64,000 nt of DNA from Cladocopium goreaui (lineage: Eukaryota; Sar; Dinophyceae; Suessiales; Symbiodiniaceae), in the NCBI GenBank assembly GCA_947184155.2, contig CAMXCT020001465.1, positions 35,715 through 99,714 on the forward strand, given 5' to 3'. The first letter of the stretch is position 1, and each line of letters opens with the position of its first letter. The translations under genes were made by a program, and so were the position numbers. Shown piece by piece: positions 37,001-45,119 of the stretch. The notes under the pieces were generated by a model. It had not been told where the DNA came from. It did not search any database and saw nothing but the letters and a program-made list of their open reading frames with translations.

Positions 37001-40000
37001 CATTTTTCATGGTTCACTGGTGACTTCCCGGGCATCGTCCAGCGTTCGTCGCTCTTGGCGTTCCACATCTACACTCTTGGCGTCCTTCCGCTCCACCCGG
37101 CGACTACGAACGCCCGAAACCTGCGGCTTTTCCCAGGTCGGTGACCAGGTTGGATTTCTCGGATCTGACTCCATAACTCTTTGGATGTTTGGGGGGTGTA
37201 AGCCATTAATCATCCATATTAAAGACCCCCATTAAATGGAATGACCCCCATTAATCATTCCATATCATTCCATTAATCGTTCTATCACATTCTATAAGCC
37301 ATTTTGGCTGCTGGTGGCATCCCGGTGAGATCGAACAACTTGCCCCAGGTTTCTATTGACGAAAACGTCTCGAATATCAATACTGCAATGGGTCGCAAAG
37401 TATCATACAGTACTGCATCACCATGAATTAGTTCTTTCAAATCAACCTTGGTAGCTGTCTGTTCAAACAACTACCACTGCTTCTCATTGGATGAACCCAT
37501 TTGGCTAAGTGGTTTACCCATGATGCCATGGAGCTCCCCACTGCAAAAACAAGCCCCCAACTTTCAAAGACACAACCTTTCCCACATGTTCAAAAACATC
37601 GCCTTCAAAATGGATTCAAAAAAAATCTAAAAAAGATAATAATATCTTTTGGATTTATAAGCAGATTCATGGCTTTTTTTTCCCACAAGATTTCACAACC
37701 CCTTAGGAGCCCTTGGACGACGATCTTTGACCTGGACAGGCTCGCGCTCTTCGCCGGAAATCTCGCTGGGCACCTCGATGGAGGAAGCCTGCCGCGATAC
37801 GGCACTGCAACGGCAGCAAGGATCCCTTCAACCCATTTTGGGATCCATGGATGATGTGGGAATATCTGTATATATCCTCTATATATATATATATATGCAT
37901 ATATGTAATGTAGTATAGATACGTGATAATATCTTCTGTGAGAACAAGGAGTCTCATCAGAGGGGTTCTCATCAGCTTGGAAACAAATTAAAACAAATTG
38001 ACAAATTATAAATCATTTTGAAACATTAGATTTCATTAGATTTCATTAGATTAAATTTCAATGATAATCATGTTTCATACCTGTTTTTGGGGCAAACATG
38101 ATGTGACATATGCTGTGGCCCTGGTAGCCATTGTGGCCCCACCTCGACCTCCCCTTCTCATACATTCTGATGTGACATAGTACTGCACTGTCTTTCTGGC
38201 CAATGTAATAAGAATATCAAAAGATTGACTATGTATTGAAATACACTATTATCAAGTAATTGGTTGTGACGCACTGTACTTGTCTTGTTTAAGCATGTGC
38301 TATATTCACTCGCAGCTATATTGTAAGCACTTGGCACTTTTTATTTGTATGTAGATGCAATTCTCCTCAAAAAAATGTTTCAATATATTGTAAAATTTTC
38401 TGATAAAGTCTGCCAAAAAAAAGGACATTGCAGCAATACTAAAATTAGTCTACACAGACTAAATCAAATACTAAAATTTGGCGCAGGAGGTGCCAAAATT
38501 TGTATATTTTTTTTAATTTTTTTTAATTGTTGTTATTTTATTTTTATTTTTTATTTTTTTCTATTTTTTTCTTTTTTTTTCTATTCTATTCTATTTTTTT
38601 CTAATTTTTCCTAATGTTTTCTATTTTTTTCTAATTTTTTCAGTTTTTTCTAATTTTTGGCATTTTTTGTTTTTTTTTTATGTATACTTTTGTTTTTGTA
38701 ATTTGTTCCGCAACCCTGGAGGGGCTTCCCCTCTTGATGTGCCAGGATGTGCTCCTGGGGGCAATCACACGTAGAGTGGAGTTTGCTTCGGAGTCAACCA
38801 CCGTGGAGAAATCACTGGGTCCTGTGCACAATTGTTCACAGTTTGTAAGCACCAACTGGGGTAACTGTAATTGTAATAAAATTGGCCCTTGCCAGCAATC
38901 CCTAATATCAGAGCAACCCTCGACCCCAGATGTGATTAAGTGTTAAAACAACTTGTATTTAATATGCATCATCATTACAAAGATTCTATCTTAATAGTTC
39001 CATCATCATTTTGGCAGGGTTCAATGTCAAACAAAGTAGAATATAGACTGAAAGAAGTAGAGGTGCAGCAAGCAGGGGTCATTGCAAACAATGTTCTAGT
39101 CTGTTTCAGACTTGCCACCTAAGACTAAGTACAGCACAACCTAGCACAGAAAAAAAAAGTGATGGGCACGGAGTAATTTGTTTTTATTTGTTTTAATTTG
39201 TTTTAATGTTTAATCATGTGTTTCAATGTTTTGATATTTTTTGATATTTCAATCATATTATTTTAAATATGATTTATAATTTTTCATTCTGGCCAGCCAT
39301 GGCTGATGAGATACCCTTTGATGGGGTACCCAAGCCTGACAATTGATAATACACAAAAAATATATGCTGTATTATAATATTTATTATATGATATGTGAAA
39401 TATCATGAAATATATTGAAATATATGATTTGGTTTGTGACATGATATTACCAACATTTACCCACAACATCTAGTTATCCAATCTGGCAATGTAGCAATCA
39501 ACAATTTGAGTGACGACAGGAGTCGGGATAAGTTGGGGGATCGCACATGATACAACCGAAACAAATCATCTACAAAGGAAGCGTAAGGATCAAACCGGAA
39601 ACCTAAGCATAAAACAAACCAGGCATTGGTATGACCAATTTTGTGGATGAGGTGACTGGAACCAAAGCTTCACAAGGGATATTTCATCAAGAAATGACTG
39701 GTGATACTGAACCTGGGGAAAGAGTTGGCAATTTGCGGGTCAAACCACTGGTAGCCTGTAGTGACACTGTACGTGACTATAGTGACCATCTCAAACATAT
39801 TCACATACTAGACTTTGCACGACTTTGCCAAGATACTATACTATACTATACTGGAATCCTCACAAGACTAATTTTGACGTTACAAGTAGATTGTATTCAC
39901 CCATATTCACCCATACCCACTTGGCAAACAACCTCTGTAGACCTTTCTATTTGCTTCGTTTAGTTTCATTCCACGGCCGGCCCTGCTTTGTCAACTTCAA

Positions 40001-40221
40001 CGATGGTGACCCAGTCGCGGATGGTCTGAAGGACATTCGAGCAAACCTGAAGTCAGCTGAGAGGCAACAGTTCAACATCACCTGTGGATGGAATGACCAC
40101 ATCTGAGAAAATCGACACCAAACAAATCTCAAGATCCTTTCATATCCGACTTCAATGCCATCTCCTTTCAGTGTCAGAGAAGTTGTGGTTGTCTGAGCTG
40201 CTGGCGGCATCCACTTTGTAC
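24943..40221 (-). CDS. Region B: about 22 exons of unidentified protein(s), span
   Basis: Minus-strand open segments of 50-170 bp with recognisable splice sites, spaced 0.2-2 kb. The peptides are of ordinary globular composition, unlike gene A, and I recognise no family. They may form one large gene or several head-to-tail genes; dinoflagellate genes are commonly in unidirectional runs. Several exons show in-phase open frames exactly from acceptor to donor. Possible extra exons lie near 28,300-28,400 (a Cys/His-rich ICCHCGQ peptide) and 29,480-29,540. The longer gene-free stretches (33.5-34.3, 37.8-39.9 kb) are AT- or T-rich with short tandem repeats. Confidence 0.6.
25638..25720 (-). CDS. 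Region B exon (QPKKAQNLLDTYERKCEE)
   Basis: 83 nt, acceptor CCTCTTGGCAG, donor AGAG/GTACTG. It reads SRELQPKKAQNLLDTYER and then KCEEFGGLR. Confidence 0.82.
26040..26250. other. T-rich tract
   Basis: Long runs of TTTATTTTTATTTT-type sequence; no coding potential seen. Confidence 0.7.
26337..26477. repeat. AATTGAAAGTAA minisatellite
   Basis: About twelve imperfect units of TTGAAAGTAAA with the variant TTGAAATCAA, ending in the CCTTACTTAAGT phrase shared with 24,460. Confidence 0.85.
26467..26625. repeat. Dispersed repeat fragment, copy 2
   Basis: Shares TTGAAATCCTTACTTAAGT and GGGGCCCTCACACTAATCAG with 24,430-24,610. Confidence 0.65.
26988..27053 (-). CDS. Region B exon (LKEPVSRALFKRLPRCRI)
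   Basis: 22 codons, phase 0, acceptor CCACTTCCAG, donor TGG/GTACCC. It reads VLPLKEPVSRALFKRL and then PRCRIW. Confidence 0.78.
27800..27892 (-). CDS. Region B exon (MTPVEISRCFLVDRPGGP)
   Basis: 31 codons, phase 0, acceptor GTTTGTAGCTGAG, consensus donor GTC/GTAAGC. It reads IDHIMTPVEISRCFLVDR and then PGGPANPVVSPSV. Confidence 0.82.
28001..28139 (-). CDS. Region B exon (RWRLFVIVFVERGKKSWE)
   Basis: 139 nt, acceptor AGTTTGAAG, donor AAA/GTAATG. It reads NWTPIRWRLFVIVFVERG, then KKSWEKRIENHSPEVES and FLINYRPTGSE. Confidence 0.72.
28579..28742 (-). CDS. Region B exon (EGRRTAINDAKAWDKLAN)
   Basis: About 164 nt, acceptor TTTGGCAAAG, probable donor AAT/GTGGCA. It reads IDYVNTIHKGQVASKNRP, IAHQHYNELEEGRR and TAINDAKAWDKLANLSKD. 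The composition is clearly protein-like; no family recognised. Confidence 0.78.
28772..28785 (+). other. 14-nt match to the 3' end of the dinoflagellate spliced leader
   Basis: CATTTTGGCTCAAG is identical to the last 14 nt of the conserved dinoflagellate trans-spliced leader as I know it. It is on the plus strand inside a minus-strand intron and no plus-strand gene follows, so it may be a relic of a dead retrocopy or chance. Confidence 0.4.
29794..29901 (-). CDS. Region B exon (LPGHFERTFGIVFEKCPA)
   Basis: 36 codons, phase 0, strong acceptor TGTTCCTTTCAG, donor GCT/GTACCA. It reads ELPGHFERTFGIVFEKCP and then ATAPAPLTGRGLNFESQA. Confidence 0.78.
30184..30201. repeat. 18-bp palindrome CCATATGGATCCATATGG, copy 1
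   Basis: A perfect palindrome, identical to the one at 54,291-54,308. Confidence 0.8.
30224..30335 (-). CDS. Region B exon (CASDDPEIWQTVDGAEGL)
   Basis: 112 nt, acceptor GGGCAACACAG, donor TTG/GTGGGT. It reads ALWIGCASDDPEIWQTVD, then GAEGLVAAIAPPIQRFTV. Confidence 0.72.
31896..31950 (-). CDS. Region B exon (SGKEDYENFVKFVTTTMQ)
   Basis: 55 nt, acceptor ATTGCGACAG, donor CAG/GTTTGA. The peptide SGKEDYENFVKFVTTTMQ fills the exon. Confidence 0.78.
32159..32264 (-). CDS. Region B exon (LHLRNTDSKRVPGEGKAV)
   Basis: 106 nt, acceptor GTCTCAGGCAG. It reads STLHLRNTDSKRVPGEGK, then AVEQRQGKILGIGQALG. The donor GTGTTT is approximate. Confidence 0.7.
32501..32540. repeat. 8-bp AGTATGAC tandem repeat
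   Basis: About five units, intronic or intergenic. Confidence 0.85.
32660..32710 (-). CDS. Region B exon (AVRALKAELRSGQSST)
   Basis: 51 nt after a long pyrimidine tract and acceptor CTCCTTCCTCAG; donor ATG/GTGATG. Confidence 0.68.
32968..33090 (-). CDS. Region B exon (PGKPKGGRSSGFHSPHCG)
   Basis: 123 nt, acceptor CATGTTGAG, donor ACAG/GTGAGA. It reads LTARHPSAPQSTVPGKPK, then GGRSSGFHSPHCGDTKTC. Basic and Ser/Pro-rich. Confidence 0.65.
33373..33465 (-). CDS. Region B exon (WDADKDFVQLNHQAENVF)
   Basis: 31 codons, phase 0, acceptor TTTGTTCAAG, donor GAG/GTGCTG. It reads WFKHTWDADKDFVQLNHQ, then AENVFPEHLTCHE. Confidence 0.82.
34043..34064. repeat. Dyad ATACCATGG / CCATGGTAT
   Basis: A 9-bp perfect stem around TAAT, reminiscent of the palindrome at 12,605. 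Confidence 0.65.
34285..34425 (-). CDS. Region B exon with PAGA[TM] repeats
   Basis: 47 codons, phase 0, acceptor ATGCCCTCAG, donor GAA/GTTGGA. It reads AAGEMPAGATPAGAMPAG, then ATRVGEATPKWGILG and CWTKIFDLFELDKE. A 15-bp DNA repeat encodes the PAGA units. Another frame is open but Arg/Gln-biased. Confidence 0.7.
35256..35379 (-). CDS. Region B exon (SLVAQAGIQLSQLFAAIN)
   Basis: 124 nt, acceptor AAAGTTTCAG, donor GAG/GTTTGA. It reads HQYEEPHVRSCYVSLVAQ, then AGIQLSQLFAAINEKPID. Confidence 0.82.
35497..35556. repeat. 10-bp CTGTATGATG tandem repeat
   Basis: About six units. Confidence 0.85.
36051..36186 (-). CDS. Region B exon (VPLIRSVIEMHSEKMASG)
   Basis: 136 nt, acceptor AATCTTCTGAG, donor ACCA/GTGTCG. 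It reads LWIVGNQLHTMPPIPKVP, then LIRSVIEMHSEKMASGGI. One of the most convincing exons of the region. Confidence 0.85.
36226..36278. repeat. 11-bp ACTATTTACAG tandem repeat
   Basis: About four units, in the intron just upstream (in transcript sense) of the exon at 36,051-36,186. Confidence 0.75.
36453..36527 (-). CDS. Region B exon (EELQRAKTATTHHDVPLR)
   Basis: 75 nt, acceptor AGATGCTGCAG, donor GAGG/GTTGAG. Confidence 0.7.
37018..37178 (-). CDS. Region B exon (basic/acidic, RVERKDAKSVDVERQERR)
   Basis: 161 nt, acceptor AACATCCAAAG, donor ACCA/GTGAAC. It reads VMESDPRNPTWSPTWEKP, then QVSGVRSRRVERKDAKSV and DVERQERRTLDDAREVT. Confidence 0.83.
37289..37458 (-). CDS. Region B exon (DTLRPIAVLIFETFSSIE)
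   Basis: 170 nt, acceptor GTTTGAACAG, donor AAT/GTGATA. It reads TATKVDLKELIHGDAVLY, then DTLRPIAVLIFETFSSIE and TWGKLFDLTGMPPAAKMA. A globular, partly hydrophobic segment; no family recognised. Confidence 0.84.
37700..37804 (-). CDS. Region B exon (QASSIEVPSEISGEEREP)
   Basis: 105 nt, acceptor GCCGTTGCAG. It reads AVSRQASSIEVPSEISGE, then EREPVQVKDRRPRAPKG. The donor GTTGTG is approximate. Confidence 0.8.
37805..39974. other. Gene-poor stretch
   Basis: AT-rich sequence with a T/TTCTATT-rich tract at 38,505-38,670. Two open frames look mildly protein-like (38,680-38,946 and 39,631-39,800, plus strand), but I found no splice signals or family to support them. Confidence 0.4.
39975..40025 (-). 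CDS. Region B exon (TIRDWVTIVEVDKAGPA)
   Basis: 17 codons, phase 0, acceptor TGTCCTTCAG, donor GCC/GTGGAA. The plus strand is also open here, but the minus exon has the better splice signals. Confidence 0.78.
40165..40221 (-). CDS. Exon (YKVDAASSSDNHNFSDTE)
   Basis: 57 nt, acceptor TTTTCTTGGTATAG, apparent GA donor (AAAG/GAGATG). It may belong to the end of the PPCS-like gene or to the next gene. Confidence 0.55.
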
Positions 40222-40343
40222 CTATACCAAGAAAAGGTTGCTGGGGCTGCTGGGGCTGGTGGGGCGGTGGAACATGGTGCAGGGTGGTCATTTGGTACCC
40301 CAAACATCGGAAAAACTTGGTCGTTCCCTCGGCCTCACATGAC

Positions 40344-40408
40344 CTGGAGCACTTCTTCAACGCTCCAGCAGCTTTGGCCAGGAGGATGTTGGGATTGGTC
40401 CTTAGACA
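40344..40408 (-). CDS. PPCS-like exon (NPNILLAKAAGALKKC)
   Basis: 65 nt, acceptor GTTCTCTCAG, donor CCAG/GTCATG (an alternative donor lies a few bases on). It matches the family's ...TDP.I...A..AL.. stretch. Confidence 0.72.
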
Positions 40409-43069
40409 CTGAGAGAACTTCCCCAGATTGAAAACTTTCCCAGTGGATCCCAGTGGAACGTTTGGAGAGACTCCCAGGATGTTTTAGGGAACTTGCCTTC
40501 CAAAGGATTTCTTCTCCAGCTTTGGAATGCTAGGGACTCAAACTTTGGAAATTTTGGAAAAACAAATCCCGTTGGAAATCCAAGGAGCATTGCAGATTCG
40601 CTACAGCCAGGCACGTCTGTTTCGTTTATATCAAGCTGTCGATGGTGCTATTGGGTGCGCGGCTCTAACTTGAAAGACAAAATGAAGGCCTGGCTGTAGG
40701 GTGAAGAAGGGTGAAGCAGGGTGAAGCAGGGTGGAGTAGGGTGAAGGAAGGTGAAGATGGGTGCAGGAGAACCCTCGGCCCAGCAAACCTTGAACAGTGA
40801 ATTACTTTCTTCGAGTGATCCCCACCCTGAAACAATATTCTGACATAGTTTCTGACATAGCATCTGGAAGTATATATATAATATATATGGCATATGTATG
40901 CATATCTATTCTGACATTCTATCTGACATTCTTTCTGGCATATACTTTGAAATTCTATCTGACATTCTATCTGGCATTTATTCTGACATACTTTCTGGCA
41001 TTCTCTCTGGCATGTGTTCGGGTCCAGCCACACTCCACAGCATCCGCAGCTAGCGAGGAAGAAGAGAAGGAGAGGAAGAAGGAGAGGAAGGAGAGGAAGA
41101 AGAAGGAGTTGCACCTTTGTTAAAGTCTAGAGACCCTCAACTGGCAGGTGGGGGAAAACTAAATTGAAGCAAACAAACTTACAATTAACAGAACCATAAT
41201 CTGATGAACTTTGTGTTTGTATAGCTGAACAAGTATACAGGCAACCTGAAGAAGCTGTTCAGCGAGGCTACTTTGGCATAGAAGAATCTTGGTTGAAGGG
41301 ATCCTCACAGTGGATATCCTGCTTGTTTCAGTCAAACTGCAAACTTCAGTCCATAAGATGTTTAAGTAGGGCCAGGGCCTAAGCCAGTAGTTTCTGGGGC
41401 CTATTTTATTTTTTTCGGAAATGGGATGACATCAGATTACAGATTACAGCAATTGTTGTTAGATGTTAAAAGCACTCTGCTGGACATAGACACGCCAGCC
41501 AGGTGGCAATAAAAACTGCCCCGCCTGCGGTGCCCAAAGGCGCACGGCACCCAGCCTCACGCGGTGGCAACATGGCAACGTGATGCCAGTGGTCTCAGTT
41601 TAACCATGTTTAACCGGTCCCCCCAATGGCTTTGTCCAACAACAACAATATTTTTCATATGTTGATATATGTTGTGTACCCCAAAATCCCCAAAATCCAC
41701 TGGCTTATCTCTTCCCCAAGATTTTCATGGCAATTTCGGGGCATACCCCCTTTCTCAGGACAAACCCATGTGATGTGACCCTTGAAGCCCTTTTTAAGAC
41801 CATGGACAATCTTGGATAAACTGCAAATAACCTGCAAACAACTCAGTAATTAAGCTACAAGTATAAGTATTGTACTCAACCAAGTTTTGCTGAGAGACCT
41901 CGTTCCTCACGACTGAGCCCCTTGCAACTTTGGGACGTTTCGCAACTGTACAGTGAGGCCATCATGAGCCTCGTGGGGCCAGCAATTACAGTAGCTGGGC
42001 AGCTGATTGAACCCAAGCCAATCATGAACTGGGATGAAATTGGTATGGGTCAAAACTCTTGGACCCCAAAATGAATGATAATGAATGGTTTACTCAGGTT
42101 TAGTACTATAAAGCAGATGTACAACTCCTTTGTACGCAATGTTGACGCATATCCAGATCATAGTATGAAAGGTGCCATTTCGTTTGCTCTTCTGGCGTCA
42201 TCTAAAATCATTGTCAGGCAGTATAGCTGTTCCACTTGATGCCACTTTGAAGTGCGGATAGATTTACTGGGCATGGCTGAAAGGATCCTGGGCCCAAACT
42301 CGACTCTGGATCTTCTCTGTAGCCATCTCTGATTCAGGCCTGGGGGCTGCTGACCCCAGAAGTTTGCCGTGAAGATAGTGATCTTTGAGTGCAAAAACAT
42401 CTGGGGCATCACTAAAGTTCCAAACACAACCATGCATTTCAGTACTGTATATTTCATGTAATTAGAAGTTTTGACTACCCTTATTATTGTATATATATAT
42501 ATAGTAATCTAGTGCCCACGAAGCAATATAATATTCATACTTCTTGGTTGCATCTACTCTGGTTTTATCCGGTAAGTGGATTATATCTCCGTTCCTGACT
42601 ACTTAACATAATCAGCATGGTATATTTACCTCCATTCAATCAAATAATCATCAAAACGTGCTATATGTATGTAAATATGCCACACATGGATGATACAGGT
42701 ATCTCATAAAATCCTGTATATCCATATATTTATTAGCCATATGATCAATGACATTCAACTACCATCACAATGTAGCCAAAGTCATATGGGTAAATGATGG
42801 TCAATGATTTCAGTTGTTTGTACCCATTGCAGTAGGGTTTTTCTGATTGCACTTGTTTCCATTTACCCTCTGGTAAACTAACATAACTATGGAAAATCAC
42901 AATTTTTAATAGGTAAATCAACTATAAATGGGCCATGTTTAATAGCTATGTGTTAAATTACCAGAGGGTAAAATTTCTCAACTGCCGCAGAGATTCCCCA
43001 ATTTCTCAGAACCAAGGGACACATAAAAATCCGAGACCGCCGCAGCCAGAAGGATGGTGGCAGCGGTGC
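40344..43069 (-). CDS. Phosphopantothenate-cysteine ligase-like gene (partial, multi-exon)
   Basis: Four short exons spell, in transcript order, the conserved core of phosphopantothenoylcysteine synthetase (PPCS/CoaB). They read ATILLAAAVSDFYV (43,013-43,069), EMATEKIQS (42,288-42,328), GLTVQLRNVPKL (41,919-41,969) and TNPNILLAKAAGALKK (40,344-40,408). In the family these correspond to the LAAAVSDFYVP signature, the EMPEHKIQS segment, the ...VPK strand and the ETDP...A..AL region. The enzyme joins cysteine to 4'-phosphopantothenate with nucleotide hydrolysis in CoA synthesis, normally in the cytosol. The N-terminal dinucleotide-fold exons and the segment between VPK and TNPN were not found with confidence. 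Identification rests on motif recall, not a search. Whether the gene is intact cannot be judged. Confidence 0.75.
40697..40760. repeat. GGGTGAAGCA-type short tandem repeat
   Basis: About six imperfect 10-bp units. Confidence 0.75.
40845..41012. repeat. 12-bp TTCTATCTGACA-type repeat
   Basis: Imperfect units with variants TTTCTGGCATAC. The 12-bp period keeps minus frames open (CQIE/CQKE), which I read as a repeat artefact. Confidence 0.75.
41919..41969 (-). CDS. PPCS-like exon (AHDGLTVQLRNVPKLQG)
   Basis: 17 codons, phase 0, acceptor GCCCCACGAG, GC donor (GGG/GCTCAG). The plus strand reads a tempting SPLQLWDVSQLYSEA frame, but the minus peptide fits PPCS and its neighbours. Confidence 0.75.
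42288..42328 (-). CDS. PPCS-like exon (MATEKIQSRVWAQ)
   Basis: 41 nt, acceptor CCTGAATCAG, apparent GA donor (CAG/GATCCT). A GT donor 20 nt later would break the match. Spliced to the upstream exon it gives VSL-E-MATEKIQS. Confidence 0.75.
42862..42972. repeat. Foldback with 15-bp terminal inverted repeats
   Basis: TTTACCCTCTGGTAA (42,862-42,876) and its exact reverse complement (42,958-42,972) flank 81 AT-rich bases. It has the size and form of a miniature inverted-repeat element, in the intron after the 43,013-43,069 exon. Confidence 0.78.
43013..43069 (-). CDS. PPCS-like signature exon (TILLAAAVSDFYVSL)
   Basis: 57 nt, acceptor CACCCTACCAG, donor CTTG/GTTCTG. It encodes TAATILLAAAVSDFYVSL, the most diagnostic motif of the family; A-V-S-D-F-Y is near invariant in eukaryotic PPCS as I know it. 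Confidence 0.82.
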
Positions 43070-43543
43070 CTGGTAGGGTGGATTCGAACATGGGGGTCCC
43101 TACTTGGGGAACATACATTTTCAGGCATATTTCAGGATATTATATTTCGTGATATCTGAAGATATTTCAAGAGATTTGAAAAAGGAATCAACTGTGTTTA
43201 CCCAGTAGAGAGGGTTATATATTCCTGTGAAGAAACATTGGGCATGTAGCACTCCTCCTTTACGACTGTCAGCTCTTCTACCACTATGTTCAAACTGCCA
43301 AATCCACTACGTAATGTCCGTTAAAAACAAGGATTGTGCGGAGTCCTGCACATGTCCAAGCAAAGTCAAAGTACTCATTTTCAATTGTCACCTCCAAAAC
43401 GATCCAAAAAAACATCATTGCAGAAGCTCGAGTCACTAGTAGGCACTCAGATTCAGATCCACCTGCATCTGCTACTGCTTGTGAGCACTCACGCAGCCTC
43501 GGCCAAATACAAATATACTGACGGACCCATCAGTCGGCTTCAC

Positions 43544-43581
43544 AGGCTTTTGTGGAACATAGCTGACCGATCCATGAGCCG
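43544..43581 (-). CDS. Possible exon (RLMDRSAMFHKS)
   Basis: 38 nt, acceptor ATATGTGAAG, donor CCT/GTGAAG. A longer open frame in another phase covers the area, so this is tentative. Confidence 0.4.
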
Positions 43582-43916
43582 CTTCACATATGCACAGTAT
43601 TGGCATTTGTTCCAGGAAATTTGACGAAGCGTTTGGGTTCTCAACGGGCAAACAGCTTTCAATTCTTGGAACTATGTAGATGCAACCGGCTCTCTTGCCC
43701 TTGATAAGCAAACATATTGTGCTAGTGGTGCTTCGGCGCACAAGACCTTTTCCCCAAGACACAAAACCATGATTTGTTCAATGTCACATTTGCTGGTTAA
43801 AAACTAATCTTACCAAATGTGAGGCTTTCCTCACCCATCACACCAGTCAATCTAGTTCCAGTGTCACATCACTGGGTCGCCGTGCAGAAACAAATAATCA
43901 AAGATGGTGTTAAAAC

Positions 43917-43952
43917 CTATGGCCAACAGCCGCTCCTCCAAAGGGGCACCAG
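43917..43952 (-). CDS. Possible exon (GAPLEERLLAI)
   Basis: 36 nt, good acceptor GGTTTCTTCCAG, donor ATAG/GTTTTA. It lies within a 130-codon open frame (43,910-44,302) that I think is fortuitous. Confidence 0.5.
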   Translation of the reverse strand: MVPLWRSGCWP

Positions 43953-44135
43953 CTGGAAGAAACCACTTCTATCAACTTAAGTCCAATAAATTCATCACAT
44001 CTCTTCCCATGAAATTGGTTAATGGGATGTTTATCATTGAATTTATCGCTGTTTGATGCATGGTCCCAATGGTCCCATATTGGCAAAATCCATGGTGTCC
44101 TGAATGTCGGAAGGAGGTTGTGTGCAAGCACTCGC

Positions 44136-44176
44136 CTGAATGAAGACATGGTCACTGCTTCACCCCCGGGCAGCAT
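44136..44176 (-). CDS. Possible exon (MLPGGEAVTMSSF)
   Basis: 41 nt, acceptor TTAAAGTTCAG, GC donor (TTCAG/GCGAGT). Confidence 0.5.
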
Positions 44177-44839
44177 CTGAACTTTAAGGGCCCTATTTTG
44201 GCGACTCCCAAACTCGTTCCCCTCTAATATATAGTTGTTCGCAGGGGTTCCTACTTGGATTGGATCTGAACAATCCCAACAAACCAAGTGTTTTTTTCCC
44301 AACTTGAACCATCATTCCTGGTTTGAATCCCCATGAATAGTTCTGGGTCAATTTCCGTATTTTTTGGTTCAAATCACCCGTGTTTGACAGCTACAATCAT
44401 CAATGACTGTCATCCATCAAACAACTAGCATCTATATTGGTTCTCTCCCCATACTTGTTTACAGTTAATACCTATATCCTAATATAATATCCCAATCGTT
44501 AATGGTAAAAAAACAGTAATTAATACACATACCCAACGGGGGCTTCGAATTGGTTTCCTGCCACAGGAAGCCCCACCTGTAGCAGCTCCAAAGGAGCCTC
44601 GGAATCGATGCCCAGGTGCCAATGTAAAACCATCAATCAATATGGATGTATAAATAAAGTATATACAGAAATCATACTAACGACAATACAAGTAGATCAT
44701 AAGAACGCTAGTAAGAAAAACATCATGCGCAGGCAAATGAATACATAAAATATAAACATATATATATATAATTAATTATATATATACAGTTACGTAACAT
44801 ATGGTAACATGATATATTAGAAGCTTGTGCCATCTCAAC

Positions 44840-44929
44840 TTTCAAATCAAAACGGTCTTTTCCCTCCTCGTTCAGCTTCTTCACAATCTCCGTGGCATAA
44901 GGAAAGTTGGACCCTGCACCGCGACGGGA
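44840..44929 (-). CDS. Exon (NFPYATEIVKKLNEEGKD)
   Basis: 30 codons, phase 0, acceptor TCACCCCGAG, donor AAA/GTTGAG. It reads SRRGAGSNFPYATEIVKK, then LNEEGKDRFDLK. It could be an upstream part of the PPCS-like gene or a separate gene. Confidence 0.75.
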
Positions 44930-45119
44930 CTCGGGGTGAGCCGCAACCATCGGTGTTTAGACAACATGTCTTCTTTAAAAGGGTTTGTCCAAACATGGGA
45001 TATACATGGGGTATACTGATTAATCATTAATTTGTCATATCATATTCACTCATATTCTATACAGTATAATAATATATCCGCCGACCCCAGCAATCTGCAG
45101 GGGGAGCGCGCCCGAGAAA

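Noticed and set aside
37297..37309. 13-nt match (AGCCATTTTGGCT) to the middle of the spliced leader
   Set aside because: It falls inside a well-supported minus-strand exon (encoding AAKMAY) and is itself nearly palindromic; no leader end follows.
39960..40106. Plus-strand peptide FVNFNDGDPVADGLKDIR
   Set aside because: Shadow of the minus exon TIRDWVTIVEVDKAGPA, which has the better acceptor and donor.
41914..42060. Plus-strand peptide SPLQLWDVSQLYSEAIMS
   Set aside because: Looks like a protein, but the minus strand here encodes GLTVQLRNVPKL in register with the PPCS-like exons on either side.
43010..43110. TGTTCGAATCC on the minus strand, like a tRNA B-box
   Set aside because: The bases on either side do not form a T-arm stem, and no acceptor or anticodon arm fits; the sequence is the acceptor region of a PPCS exon.
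43910..44302. 130-codon minus open frame
   Set aside because: Better explained as two small exons in other phases plus intron; the full frame has no recognised family and crosses good splice signals.
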